NCBI RefSeq assembly: GCF_040566695.1
Contig: NZ_JBEXAE010000003.1
Coordinates: forward strand, 186,001 to 250,000
Direction: 5' to 3'
DNA from: Sediminicola arcticus
GTDB taxonomy: Bacteria > Bacteroidota > Bacteroidia > Flavobacteriales > Flavobacteriaceae
Length of the DNA: 64,000 nt
Shown here: piece by piece, positions 16,208-25,413 of the stretch
How the letters are laid out: the number at the start of each line of letters is the position of its first letter
Numbering within the stretch: position 1 is the first letter of the stretch
Program-made: the position numbers and the translations under genes
Notes under the pieces: generated by a model
What the model saw: the letters and a program-made list of their open reading frames with translations, nothing else
Told to the model about the DNA's origin: nothing
The model's database searches: none

Positions 16208-18061
16208 ATGGAAAACACCCAATATACCGAAGATAATATACGTTCATTGGATTGGAAGGAACATATTCGCATGCGGCCTGGAATGTATATTGGAAAATTG
16301 GGTGACGGATCATCAGCAGATGACGGAATTTATATTCTTCTCAAGGAAGTTTTAGACAATTGTATTGATGAGTTTGTAATGGGAGCTGGGAAAACCATAG
16401 ATATCAGCATCAAAGACAATTTGGTCAGCGTCCGAGATTACGGAAGAGGTATTCCTCTAGGCAAAGTTGTGGATGTAGTTTCCAAAATGAATACTGGAGG
16501 TAAGTATGATAGTAAGGCTTTTAAAAAGTCTGTAGGCTTAAATGGTGTTGGAACAAAAGCAGTCAATGCACTATCTACATTTTTTAAAGTAGAATCTTCA
16601 AGAGAAAACCTATTAAAAACTGCGGAATTTCATCAAGGCAATCTGGTCTCCGAAGATGGCCCTGTGGAAACATCTAAGCGAAAGGGAACCAAAGTATCCT
16701 TTATTCCAGACGAAGTCATTTTTAAAAAATATAAATATAGGAATGAGTATGTAGAACGCATGCTTAAATACTATGTCTATTTAAATCCAGGTCTAACCAT
16801 TGTTTTTAATGGTGAAAAATTCCATTCCGAAAACGGATTAAGGGATTTATTGGAAGATAACAATCCTAAGGATGATATGCTTTATCCCATCATTCATTTA
16901 AAAGGAGAAGATATTGAAATTGCTATAACGCATAGCAAAACACAATATAGTGAAGAATACCATTCCTTTGTGAATGGGCAACATACTACACAAGGAGGAA
17001 CCCATCAATCTGCATTTAGGGAAGCATTAGCTAGGACCATTCGTGACTTTTATGGTAAGAATTATGAGGCCTCCGATATACGAAAGTCCATAATTTCGGC
17101 CATTGCCATTAAAGTGACGGAACCTATATTTGAAAGCCAGACTAAAACAAAGTTGGGTTCTACCGATATGGGGGGCGGTTTTCCTACAGTTAGGACCTAT
17201 ATCAATGATTTTGTAGGCAAACAGCTGGACAATTACCTGCACAAAAATCCTGATACTGCAGAAAAACTGCAACGAAAGATTATGCAGGCGGAACGGGAGA
17301 GAAAGGAATTATCTGGAATTCGAAAATTAGCCAAGGATCGGGCCAAAAAAGCGAGTTTACACAATAAGAAACTAAGGGATTGTAGAGTGCATCTTGGCGA
17401 TATGAAAAATGAAAAACGTTTGGAGAGCACCTTGTTTATCACAGAGGGAGATTCTGCCTCTGGTTCTATCACCAAATCTAGAAACGTTACTACCCAAGCA
17501 GTATTTAGCCTAAGGGGAAAACCCTTAAATTCCTACGGTATGTCTAAGAAAATAGTATACGAGAACGAAGAGTTTAACCTATTACAGGCTGCCTTGAATA
17601 TTGAAGAATCCATGGAGGATCTCAGATATAACAATGTGGTTATAGCTACTGATGCGGATGTTGATGGGATGCATATCCGTTTATTATTGATTACTTTTTT
17701 CCTTCAATTTTTCCCTGAGCTCATCAAGGAGAACCATCTTTATATATTACAAACTCCATTGTTTAGGGTGCGAAATAAGAAAGAAACAATTTATTGCTAC
17801 AGTGAGGAGGAGCGCAGAAATGCGATAGAAAAACTAACAGGAAAACCAGAGATCACTAGGTTTAAAGGTTTGGGGGAAATCTCTCCAGATGAATTCCAGC
17901 ACTTCATAGGAGATGACATTCGTTTGGAACCAGTGATGTTAGATAAAGCTATGTCTATTGAAAATTTATTGGAGTTCTATATGGGTAAAAACACACCTGA
18001 TCGCCAGAAATTTATTATCGAAAATCTTAAAGTTGAACTTGATCTTGTTCGAGACAACTAA
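16208..18061 (+). CDS. parE: DNA topoisomerase IV subunit B
   Basis: ATPase subunit of the type IIA topoisomerase that decatenates daughter chromosomes, 617 aa. GHKL ATPase: LDNCIDEF with the Mg-binding Asn, GRGIPLG, GLNGVGTKAVNAL. Transducer domain follows; the TOPRIM domain has EGDSASGS and DADVDGMHIR. The C-terminal RFKGLGEISPDEF is the usual end motif. The order parE-parC with a 31-base gap, and the absence of a GyrB-type insertion, favour ParE over GyrB. A weak -7-like TATCTTAG lies near 16175. Confidence 0.93.
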   Translation: MENTQYTEDNIRSLDWKEHIRMRPGMYIGKLGDGSSADDGIYILLKEVLDNCIDEFVMGAGKTIDISIKDNLVSVRDYGRGIPLGKVVDVVSKMNTGGKYDSKAFKKSVGLNGVGTKAVNALSTFFKVESSRENLLKTAEFHQGNLVSEDGPVETSKRKGTKVSFIPDEVIFKKYKYRNEYVERMLKYYVYLNPGLTIVFNGEKFHSENGLRDLLEDNNPKDDMLYPIIHLKGEDIEIAITHSKTQYSEEYHSFVNGQHTTQGGTHQSAFREALARTIRDFYGKNYEASDIRKSIISAIAIKVTEPIFESQTKTKLGSTDMGGGFPTVRTYINDFVGKQLDNYLHKNPDTAEKLQRKIMQAERERKELSGIRKLAKDRAKKASLHNKKLRDCRVHLGDMKNEKRLESTLFITEGDSASGSITKSRNVTTQAVFSLRGKPLNSYGMSKKIVYENEEFNLLQAALNIEESMEDLRYNNVVIATDADVDGMHIRLLLITFFLQFFPELIKENHLYILQTPLFRVRNKKETIYCYSEEERRNAIEKLTGKPEITRFKGLGEISPDEFQHFIGDDIRLEPVMLDKAMSIENLLEFYMGKNTPDRQKFIIENLKVELDLVRDN

Positions 18062-18092
18062 ATATAAACCAAATTAATACGATTCTTTCTGA

Positions 18093-20741
18093 ATGGAAGA
18101 GAATGAAGAAGTAAATGAAGGAATTAATGAAAACCTAGATGCCTCTCAGGACTCCTTAACCAAGGTTACAGGGATGTACAAAGACTGGTTTTTAGATTAC
18201 GCTTCCTATGTTATTTTAGAACGTGCAGTACCTGCCATCGAAGACGGTTTTAAACCGGTGCAAAGAAGAATAATGCACGCCTTAAAGGAGCTTGATGACG
18301 GAAGATATAATAAAGTGGCTAATGTTGTTGGGCATACTATGCAGTACCATCCACATGGTGACGCAAGTATCGCCGATGCCATGGTGCAGATCGGACAAAA
18401 AGATTTACTCATAGATACTCAAGGAAACTGGGGAAATATTTTAACCGGAGACGGAGCTGCAGCATCGAGATACATTGAGGCTCGACTCTCAAAATTTGGA
18501 TTGGAAGTTGTTTTTAGTCCAAAAATTACCGAATGGCAACAATCCTATGATGGCAGACGCAAGGAACCCGTAAATCTCCCGGTTAAATTTCCACTTCTAC
18601 TGGCCTCTGGAGCGGAGGGAATAGCAGTTGGACTTTCAACGAAAGTGCTACCCCATAATTTTATTGAATTAATAGACGCTTCCGTTAAGCATTTAAAAGG
18701 ACAACGTTTTACGCTGTTTCCAGACTTTCCTACAGCAGGGATTATAGATATTACCAATTATAACGAAGGACTAAGAGGGGGTAAAATTCGGGTAAGGGCT
18801 AAAATATCACAATTAGACAGAAATACACTGGTTATTAATGAAATACCTTACGGAACTAATACTTCTACTTTAATAGATTCGATACTTAAAGCTAATGAAA
18901 AGGGTAAAATAAAAATCAAAAAAATTGAGGATAATACTGCTGCAGATGTAGAAATCTTGATCCATTTGCCAAGTGGCCTATCGCCAGATAAGACCATAGA
19001 TGCTCTTTATGCTTTCACAGCATGTGAATCTTCAATTTCACCCCTAGGATGTATTATTGAAGATAACAAGCCTCTTTTTATAGGGGTAGTAGAAATGCTA
19101 AAAAGATCTACTGATAATACAGTACAACTTTTAAAAGCTGAATTAGAAATACAGCTATCAGAACTTGAAGAACAATGGCACTTTACTTCCCTGGAGCGTA
19201 TTTTTATTGAAAAAAGAATTTACCGCGACATTGAGGAAGAAGAAACGTGGGAAGGTGTGATACAGGCGATTGACAAGGGATTACAACCCCATGTTAGTCA
19301 TCTCAAAAGACCTGTCACCCAGGAGGACATTGTGCGACTAACTGAGATTCGGATAAAAAGGATTTCTAAGTTCGATTTGGAAAAGGCCCAGCAGTTGATA
19401 GAAGGACTGGAAGAGAAAATTGCCCAAGTAAAACAACATCTTGAACATTTAATAGAATATGCAATTGATTATTTCAAGAGTTTAAAAGAAAAATACGGGA
19501 AAGGAAGAGAACGCAAATCAGAGATCCGAATTTTTGATGATATAGAAGCTACTAAAGTGGTCATACGAAACACCAAACTCTTTGTTAATAAAGAGGAAGG
19601 ATTTGTTGGTACTTCATTAAAAAGAGATGAATACGTGACTGATTGTAGTGATATTGATGATATTATCTGTTTTACAAGGGACGGCCAAATGATAATCACC
19701 AAAGTGGATGCTAAGACATTTATTGGAAAAAATATCATTCATGTAGCGGTCTTCAAGAAAAAGGATAAGCGCACCATTTACAACATGATCTATAAGGACG
19801 GTAAAGGGGGACCTAGCTATATTAAGCGTTTTAACGTAACCAGTATCACAAGGGATAAGCCTTACGACTTGACCAATGGTAAGGCCAATTCAGAAATTAC
19901 TTATTTTTCCGAAAATCCTAATGGGGAAGCAGAAGTTATTACGGTGCTATTGCGTCAGGCGGGAAGTATCAAAAAATTAAAGTGGGATATTGATTTTGCA
20001 GATGTTCTTATAAAAGGGAGGGCTTCCAAAGGTAATGTGGTAACAAAATACCCCATTAAACGAGTTGAACTAAAAGAAAAAGGGGTGTCAACTTTGAAGC
20101 CTAGAAAAATTTGGTTCGATGATGTGGTTAGAAGGCTAAATGTTGACGGAAGGGGTGACCTCCTCGGAGAATTTAAGGGCGATGATTTGCTTCTAGTTGT
20201 AACCCAAAAAGGATTCGCCAAAACCTTGATACCTGACCTTTCCATCCATTTTGATGAAGATATGATATTGTTAGAAAAATGGAATCCAGGCAAGCCATTA
20301 TCTGCAGTATATTACGAGGGTGAAAAAGAAAAATATTTTATAAAACGCTTCGTTATAGAAAATGAGGGTAAGGAGGAATTATTCATTTCTGAACATCCAA
20401 AGTCCGTCTTAGAGCTTATCTCCACAGATTGGAGACCCGTCGTAGAAGTAGAATTCTCTAAACCTAGAGGCAAGGACACTAAGCCTAATCAAATAATTGA
20501 TTTAGAGGATTTTATATCAGTTAAAGGAATAAAAGCTTTAGGGAATGTTTTAACATCCGAAAAGGTAAAGAGTGTTAATGCTATGGAACCATTGCCATTT
20601 GAAGAGCCCCAGGAGCAAAAACCAGAGGACATGGAAGTAGTAGATGAAGAGTCCTTGGACTCTTCAAATGATACCTCTTCAAATCCTTTAAAGCCTAAGG
20701 GGTCTAAACCAGAAGATGAGGGCCAAACACTTTTGTTTTAA
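18093..20741 (+). CDS. parC: DNA topoisomerase IV subunit A
   Basis: DNA cleavage and rejoining subunit of topoisomerase IV, 882 aa. The winged-helix/tower region has GFKPVQRRI, YHPHGDASI and the catalytic Tyr127 in AASRYIEARLS. The C-terminal half is the beta-pinwheel that wraps DNA, ending in an acidic, Ser-rich, probably disordered tail (EPQEQKPEDMEVVDEESL). It is cotranscribed with parE upstream and probably mscL 8 bases downstream. The tail length is the main variable feature. Confidence 0.93.
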   Translation: MEENEEVNEGINENLDASQDSLTKVTGMYKDWFLDYASYVILERAVPAIEDGFKPVQRRIMHALKELDDGRYNKVANVVGHTMQYHPHGDASIADAMVQIGQKDLLIDTQGNWGNILTGDGAAASRYIEARLSKFGLEVVFSPKITEWQQSYDGRRKEPVNLPVKFPLLLASGAEGIAVGLSTKVLPHNFIELIDASVKHLKGQRFTLFPDFPTAGIIDITNYNEGLRGGKIRVRAKISQLDRNTLVINEIPYGTNTSTLIDSILKANEKGKIKIKKIEDNTAADVEILIHLPSGLSPDKTIDALYAFTACESSISPLGCIIEDNKPLFIGVVEMLKRSTDNTVQLLKAELEIQLSELEEQWHFTSLERIFIEKRIYRDIEEEETWEGVIQAIDKGLQPHVSHLKRPVTQEDIVRLTEIRIKRISKFDLEKAQQLIEGLEEKIAQVKQHLEHLIEYAIDYFKSLKEKYGKGRERKSEIRIFDDIEATKVVIRNTKLFVNKEEGFVGTSLKRDEYVTDCSDIDDIICFTRDGQMIITKVDAKTFIGKNIIHVAVFKKKDKRTIYNMIYKDGKGGPSYIKRFNVTSITRDKPYDLTNGKANSEITYFSENPNGEAEVITVLLRQAGSIKKLKWDIDFADVLIKGRASKGNVVTKYPIKRVELKEKGVSTLKPRKIWFDDVVRRLNVDGRGDLLGEFKGDDLLLVVTQKGFAKTLIPDLSIHFDEDMILLEKWNPGKPLSAVYYEGEKEKYFIKRFVIENEGKEELFISEHPKSVLELISTDWRPVVEVEFSKPRGKDTKPNQIIDLEDFISVKGIKALGNVLTSEKVKSVNAMEPLPFEEPQEQKPEDMEVVDEESLDSSNDTSSNPLKPKGSKPEDEGQTLLF

Positions 20742-20749
20742 GGAATATA

Positions 20750-21184
20750 ATGAGGGGTTTTTTTAAAGAGTTCAAAGATTTTGCGATCAAAGGAAACATG
20801 ATCGATATGGCGGTAGGGATTATTATTGGGACCGCTTTTAACGAGGTTGTAAATGCTATTGTAAAAAAAGTAATTATGCCTCCTTTAGAATTGCTGACCG
20901 ACGATGTGAATTATTCGGATAGAAAATTAGTGCTTAGAGGACAACAGGGCAACCTAAAGGAAGTAGCTATAGCCTATGGGGAACTAATAGAAGTTTTTAT
21001 AGACTTTATGGTAGTGGCCTTCACCATATTCGTGGTTATTAAGTTTATAAATCGTTTTAAATCTAAATCAGAAGATCCCATAAATCAAGAAGTGGCCACA
21101 CCAAAAAACATAGAGTTGCTAGCCAATTTGGAAAAATTAATGAAGGAGCAAAATAAATTATTAAGAAGTATAAGAGAAAAATAG
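20750..21184 (+). CDS. mscL: Large-conductance mechanosensitive channel
   Basis: A 144-aa inner membrane channel that opens under membrane tension during hypo-osmotic shock. The N-terminal amphipathic helix FFKEFKDFAIKGNMIDMAVG and TM1 AVGIIIGTAFNEVV are the family signature; TM2 is about 79-100 (FMVVAFTIFVVIKFI), and a charged C-terminal helix bundles the pentamer. It starts 8 bases after the parC stop, so it is likely the last gene of parE-parC-mscL. Confidence 0.95.
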   Translation: MRGFFKEFKDFAIKGNMIDMAVGIIIGTAFNEVVNAIVKKVIMPPLELLTDDVNYSDRKLVLRGQQGNLKEVAIAYGELIEVFIDFMVVAFTIFVVIKFINRFKSKSEDPINQEVATPKNIELLANLEKLMKEQNKLLRSIREK

Positions 21185-21279
21185 AGGTTCCTTTTTTTTT
21201 AAGCTAATTCACTATGTTGATGTTAAAATTTTAAGGAATAGCGGGAGTTTATTGTTATATTTACAAAAAAGTTGTTTTT

Positions 21280-22239
21280 ATGGATTTTACCAATCCGTTA
21301 GTCTACGGAGTACCCTGTTTTATCGCATTTATTTTATTAGAATTAACCTATAGCAAAACGCACGGTGACGAGGATCTTTACAAATGGAAAGATTTCGCCG
21401 CCAGTGGATTTATGGGCATAGGTTCTGCTATAATAGCCCCACTAATAAAAGTTGTATCTGCAATTGTAATTTTTGAGTTCACTTATGAGCTTTTCAATCC
21501 TATTGGAACCGGTGGGATTAGGACAAATATTCTGGGATATCAATCTTTTGGTTATGCGTGGTATATTTGGCTACTTTGTCAGTTAGCAGATGATTTTACA
21601 TATTATTGGTTTCACAGGGCTAATCATGAAATACGTATTCTATGGGCTGCCCATATAGTACACCATTCTTCTGATAATTTTAATTTGGGTACGGCCGTGA
21701 GAAACGGTTGGTTTACTATTTTATATAAGCCATTGTTTTATATGTGGATGCCAGCATTGGGCTTTCCTCCAGAAATGGTAGTGGTTTGTCTAGGTATTGA
21801 GGCACTATGGCAATTTCAGCTTCATTCTGTCTATATACCAAAAATGGGCTTTTTAGAGAAAATTTTTAATACGCATACCATGCACCAAGTTCACCATGCT
21901 CAAAATGTAGAATATTTGGACAAAAACCATGGAGGATTTCTCAATATATTTGACAAGCTATTTGGCACGTGGAAAGAATTAGATGATGATGTAGATGTAA
22001 AATATGGTGTTATCCATGCACCAGACTCTCATAATCCAATTGTTATTCTTACCCATGAGTTCAATGATATTTATAAAGACGTAAAGAAGTCTAAGAAACT
22101 TTCTCATGCGCTGATGTATATCTTTGGCCCTCCAGGTTGGAGCCATGACGGAAGCACCTTAACTGTAAAGCAGCAGCAACGACTTTTTAAACAACATAAA
22201 GATGTTAACCCTGAATTAGTTTACAGTAGACCAAATTAG
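21280..22239 (+). CDS. Sterol desaturase/fatty acid hydroxylase family membrane protein
   Basis: A 319-aa membrane di-iron oxygenase. His clusters: HRANH, HIVHH, and HTMHQVHHAQNVEYLDKNHGG region (HQVHH, then H). Membrane helices lie near 9-22, 45-70 and 95-118. The C-terminal part, LMYIFGPPGWSHDGS, resembles alkylglycerol-monooxygenase-like members. It is a different subtype from the gene at 2021-2899, with low overall similarity by eye. Substrate unknown. Monocistronic, closed by the terminator at 22261-22296. Confidence 0.87.
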   Translation: MDFTNPLVYGVPCFIAFILLELTYSKTHGDEDLYKWKDFAASGFMGIGSAIIAPLIKVVSAIVIFEFTYELFNPIGTGGIRTNILGYQSFGYAWYIWLLCQLADDFTYYWFHRANHEIRILWAAHIVHHSSDNFNLGTAVRNGWFTILYKPLFYMWMPALGFPPEMVVVCLGIEALWQFQLHSVYIPKMGFLEKIFNTHTMHQVHHAQNVEYLDKNHGGFLNIFDKLFGTWKELDDDVDVKYGVIHAPDSHNPIVILTHEFNDIYKDVKKSKKLSHALMYIFGPPGWSHDGSTLTVKQQQRLFKQHKDVNPELVYSRPN

Positions 22240-22260
22240 TTTACAGAGCGCCACGCAAAC

Positions 22261-22296
22261 AAAAAAAGCCCTTGGTTATCCAAGGGCTTTTTTTGT
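22261..22296 (+). terminator. Intrinsic terminator
   Basis: Stem AAAGCCCTTGG/CCAAGGGCTTT with loop TTAT, flanked by A and T runs, just after the desaturase-family gene. Confidence 0.9.
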
Positions 22297-22491
22297 GTTG
22301 AAGATTAGTCTAATTTGCTCTTACTGCGCTACAGCTTCGCTTTACTGATCAACTTTATTTAAATAGTATAGGAATATTGAAAAAAGCAACCTTCAAAGGG
22401 ATTAACATTATGAAATAGATTAGCCTCTAGGTGTTAAGATCACATATTTCCGAATTTAATCAAATGGGGCAGTGAAAATTGCAAACAGGGC

Positions 22492-22869
22492 TCACTTACT
22501 TTTCGTAGCAGTTCCCCTAGATTTCTTTTTGTCCCCAACAAAATTGTATTCAAAAGTGTAGGTGTCGTCTGTTGTGGAAAGGATCTTCATATGAACCGAT
22601 TTTTCCTCTGCCATATTGTTAGGATTTATTTTTTTGGTAATGTATTCACAGTCATTTATCCATCTTACAGAAGAGGTGTCGCTCTTACCTTGAAAATAAT
22701 CTATTTCGATACCTTTATTACGGACAAAGGTGGTAGTAATTTCTTCCCCGTCCACTGTAGTCGTAAATTCAAATTTCCCCTCTTTAAACAACTTACAGTT
22801 GCGTTCTGGTTGGTAACAAGAAGCGAATAAGAATACGCATAAAATAATGTAATAAGATTTTTTAATCAT
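22492..22869 (-). CDS. Small lipoprotein near topoisomerase IV genes
   Basis: I start it at the Met at 22869 (MIKKSYYIILCVFLFASC, 125 aa), which gives a clean lipoprotein signal with lipobox LFASC; a longer frame reaches 22905. The mature part has KFEFTTTVDGEEITTTF and SSVRWINDCEYITKK, with a pair of Cys after the lipid Cys. As I recall, homologues in flavobacteria are sometimes labelled 'DNA topoisomerase IV', probably by neighbour transfer; nothing in the sequence supports that. Function unknown. Confidence 0.72.
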   Translation of the reverse strand: MIKKSYYIILCVFLFASCYQPERNCKLFKEGKFEFTTTVDGEEITTTFVRNKGIEIDYFQGKSDTSSVRWINDCEYITKKINPNNMAEEKSVHMKILSTTDDTYTFEYNFVGDKKKSRGTATKSK

Positions 22870-22951
22870 ACCCACAAAGAAAAGAAAATTGCAGGTATCT
22901 ACCATTTATTATTTCAGCAACTTTTAAATGGAAGACATTAAATAAATAACA

Positions 22952-23353
22952 CTACTCTTTTCTCTCGAAATAAGATTCAAAGCTCCCATCAGCATAAAAA
23001 AAGACGATTTTTTGTATTGTTTTTTTTGAAGCAACCTTATGACTAACATTTGTTAAAATTGAAGGAGGAGTAATCTCTTTTTCTTTTTTAGGAGCAGAGA
23101 ATTGGGTTGCGTTCTTCTCATCCGTATTTAAAGGAAAAATACCATCCCCCTGAAGCAACCAATAAAGATCGACCTCGGGGAAAGCATGAACAACTTTTAA
23201 AACAAATTCTAAACTCGGTTTGTTTCTGCCAGTTAACAAATGTGAAATACTGGAGCGCTGCACTCCAATCTTATCTGCTAACGCAGAGGCTGAAAGATCA
23301 TAATATTCGATAATCGTTTCAAGTCTTTTGAGAAACACATCTTGATTTAACAT
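22952..23353 (-). CDS. XRE-family helix-turn-helix regulator
   Basis: A 133-aa DNA-binding protein. HTH at about 16-45: ASALADKIGVQRSSISHLLTG. This is followed by DLYWLLQGDGIFPL, a segment seen in many flavobacterial Cro/CI-like proteins, and a basic tail. The same arrangement occurs at 34947-35330. Its promoter is the best in the window (23370-23399), and an inverted repeat TGTAA-N6-TTACA fills the gap between that promoter and the start codon, which suggests autoregulation. Confidence 0.85.
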   Translation of the reverse strand: MLNQDVFLKRLETIIEYYDLSASALADKIGVQRSSISHLLTGRNKPSLEFVLKVVHAFPEVDLYWLLQGDGIFPLNTDEKNATQFSAPKKEKEITPPSILTNVSHKVASKKTIQKIVFFYADGSFESYFERKE

Positions 23354-23369
23354 TGTAACATATTTTACA
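23354..23369. promoter_or_regulatory. Candidate operator in the XRE leader
   Basis: Inverted repeat TGTAA/TTACA with a 6-base spacer, directly between the start codon and the -7 box. Related repeats lie at 23480-23500, 23564-23573 and 23587-23596. Confidence 0.4.
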
Positions 23370-23399
23370 CAAAAGTAATCATTTATGAGATAACAGCAA
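23370..23399 (-). promoter_or_regulatory. Promoter of the XRE regulator gene
   Basis: On the minus strand, TTG (plus CAA at 23397-23399), 19 bases, then TACTTTTG (plus CAAAAGTA at 23370-23377): an exact match to the Bacteroidota TTG-N19-TAnnTTTG layout. Confidence 0.75.
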
Positions 23400-23479
23400 G
23401 AGAGTTAATAATAAAAAACACTAATAAATAGTACATTAACTCTTTAGTTAAAGTATATTAAATCCTTGAAATACAATAT

Positions 23480-23596
23480 TTTACATATGTGCTATGTAAA
23501 TTTCTTATAAGAGTTGTAATAGTAGGTTACAAAAATAATACCCCATCCTATTGCGAGGCATTAATGTATACATTTGTATATTTTAGATGTATACAT
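23480..23596. repeat. Cluster of inverted repeats in a divergent regulatory region
   Basis: TTTACATA/TATGTAAA with a 5-base spacer at 23480-23500, then two copies of the palindrome ATGTATACAT at 23564-23573 and 23587-23596 (23 bases apart, about two helical turns), each followed by TTTGTAT or ATGTAAT. All contain variants of TACATA. Likely protein-binding sites between the XRE gene and the M14 peptidase gene. Confidence 0.45.
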
Positions 23597-23615
23597 ATGT
23601 AATTTTATTTGATGT

Positions 23616-23623
23616 TAGTTTTG
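23616..23623 (+). promoter_or_regulatory. -7 box for the M14 peptidase
   Basis: TAGTTTTG fits TAnnTTTG, 21-25 bases before the two candidate ATG codons at 23645 and 23649. No well-spaced -33 TTG. Confidence 0.5.
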
Positions 23624-23648
23624 TAAACAATAAATTAATAAAAAATGT

Positions 23649-24758
23649 ATGCATCCATATAGTTTAGATTATTCAACCATAAAGGAGAAGGCCATAACAG
23701 GAAGATATGTGACCAATGTGCATATTGATAAAGTACTTGGCCTACCTTCAACAGAGTTGAAAATAGAAGAAATAGGTCTATCTGTGCTTCAAGAGAAAAT
23801 TAAATTGGTCACTTTAGGGACAGGGCCAAAAAAAATATTAATGTGGTCCCAGATGCATGGAAATGAGACTACGACCACCAAATCTATTTTAGATCTTTTC
23901 AATTATCTAAAAGATTCTTCGGAGCTGGCAAAAACAATCCTTAGGGAATGTACCTTAAAGATTATCCCCATTCTAAACCCTGATGGGGCTTTCGCTTACA
24001 CCCGTGTAAACGCTAATGAGATCGATTTAAATAGAGATGCATATGACCTTTCACAGCCGGAAAGCAAGGTTTTAAGAGCTGTTTATGATGCGTTTAAGCC
24101 CGACTTTTGCTTTAACCTTCATGATCAAAGGACCATATTTAACGTAGGAATAAACAAAAAGCCTGCAACCATTTCATTTTTGTCGCCAGCCTATGATAAA
24201 GAAAGGAATATTTCCAAAACAAGGGGAATTAGCATACAGTTGATTGTTGCTATGAACAGTCTTATCCAGCAATTAATACCTGGGCAAGTAGGTAGATATG
24301 ATGATAGCTTTAATCATAATTGCGTGGGAGATTCATTTCAAATGTTAGATACCCCCACCGTGCTTTTCGAAGCAGGACATTTTCTGGATGATTACCAAAG
24401 GGAACAAACTAGGATGTACATCTTCTATGCGATTTTAAAAGGGGTGGAGACCATTGCTAAAGAAGAGATTCATCGCTACGTTCAAAGTAACTATTTTGAA
24501 ATTCCTGAAAATAGCAAACTTTACTTCGATGTTTTAATAAAGAATGCGGACCAATTACGCCCTACACTTCCCAAAAATTCAGATCTGGGAATCCTTTATA
24601 AAGAGGTTTTAGATTTAGGCACCATAACTTTTATTCCGGTTTTGGACAAAACCGGGAACCTTAATCAATATTTCGGCCATAAAACATACAATTGTCTGGA
24701 TGAAAAAGACGCTAAAAGTGTTAAATCCAATAAAATTCTTATGAATTGTATTCGATAA
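23649..24758 (+). CDS. M14-family zinc carboxypeptidase
   Basis: A 369-aa metallopeptidase-fold protein. The zinc site is visible as H70-x2-E73 (MHGNE) and H158 (NLHDQ); Arg in LNRDA and the general base Glu241 in VLFEAGHF complete the catalytic set. There is no signal peptide, so it is probably cytosolic, which fits bacterial M14 members that trim peptidoglycan peptides or act on small amide substrates. The ATG at 23645 is in another frame; 23649 is the start. The XRE regulator diverges from it and may control it. Substrate unknown. Confidence 0.85.
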   Translation: MHPYSLDYSTIKEKAITGRYVTNVHIDKVLGLPSTELKIEEIGLSVLQEKIKLVTLGTGPKKILMWSQMHGNETTTTKSILDLFNYLKDSSELAKTILRECTLKIIPILNPDGAFAYTRVNANEIDLNRDAYDLSQPESKVLRAVYDAFKPDFCFNLHDQRTIFNVGINKKPATISFLSPAYDKERNISKTRGISIQLIVAMNSLIQQLIPGQVGRYDDSFNHNCVGDSFQMLDTPTVLFEAGHFLDDYQREQTRMYIFYAILKGVETIAKEEIHRYVQSNYFEIPENSKLYFDVLIKNADQLRPTLPKNSDLGILYKEVLDLGTITFIPVLDKTGNLNQYFGHKTYNCLDEKDAKSVKSNKILMNCIR

Positions 24759-24846
24759 ATATTGAATGAAATCGTTTGAAATCTACAATTCATTATGATT
24801 TTCCTAAAAAAAAGTATTATTTTTTACATTTAATTCCTTTATTTTC

Positions 24847-24854
24847 TATTTTTG
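24847..24854 (+). promoter_or_regulatory. -7 box for the Lrp/AsnC gene
   Basis: TATTTTTG matches TAnnTTTG 16 bases before the ATG at 24870. It overlaps a longer frame opening at 24852, which decides the start in favour of 24870. Confidence 0.55.
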
Positions 24855-24869
24855 CCTAAAATATTGACC

Positions 24870-25349
24870 ATGAGTAAAGTTAAATTAGACGAAATAGATC
24901 ATCAGATTCTGGACATGCTTATAGACAATACCAGAACTCCATTTACAGATATCGCAAAAAAGTTGTTAATCTCAGCAGGTACCGTGCATGTTAGAGTGAA
25001 GAAAATGGAAGAGGCAGGTATCATAAAAGGTTCATCATTGACATTGGATTATGTCAAATTAGGGTACGCGTTTATTGCCTATGTAGGAATATTTTTGGAA
25101 AAAACACATCAAACAAAATTTGTCTTGGAACGTTTAAACCAAATTCCATTTGTAACTGTGGCACACATAACAACTGGAAAATTCAATATTTTCTGTAAAA
25201 TAAGGGCCAAAGACACTAATCATGCTAAAAATATCATTTTTAAAATTGATGATATTGATGGTATTAGCAGAACTGAAACCATGATTTCATTGGAAGAGAG
25301 TATTAATGATAAGAAGCGTTTGATGCACACCATTTTCAACGAGCTATAA
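24870..25349 (+). CDS. Lrp/AsnC-family transcriptional regulator
   Basis: A 159-aa feast/famine regulator. The N-terminal winged HTH (LDEIDHQILDMLIDN, then ISAGTVHVRVKKMEEAG) is followed by an RAM/ligand-binding domain (about 65-150: FIAYVGIFLEKTHQ, VTVAHITTGKFNIFCKI). These proteins bind amino acids and act as dimers or octamers. The start at 24870 gives the canonical MSKVKLDEIDHQIL and sits after the promoter box. Monocistronic, with a terminator at 25374-25402. Confidence 0.92.
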   Translation: MSKVKLDEIDHQILDMLIDNTRTPFTDIAKKLLISAGTVHVRVKKMEEAGIIKGSSLTLDYVKLGYAFIAYVGIFLEKTHQTKFVLERLNQIPFVTVAHITTGKFNIFCKIRAKDTNHAKNIIFKIDDIDGISRTETMISLEESINDKKRLMHTIFNEL

Positions 25350-25373
25350 CCAAATTTATATCTTATATAACAT

Positions 25374-25402
25374 CCCAATCATTACCTTTGATTGGGGTTT
25401 TT
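25374..25402 (+). terminator. Intrinsic terminator after the Lrp/AsnC gene
   Basis: Stem CCCAATCA/TGATTGGG (25374-25381, 25389-25396), 7-base loop, then a T-rich tail. Confidence 0.8.
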
Positions 25403-25413
25403 ATTTTTATGTT

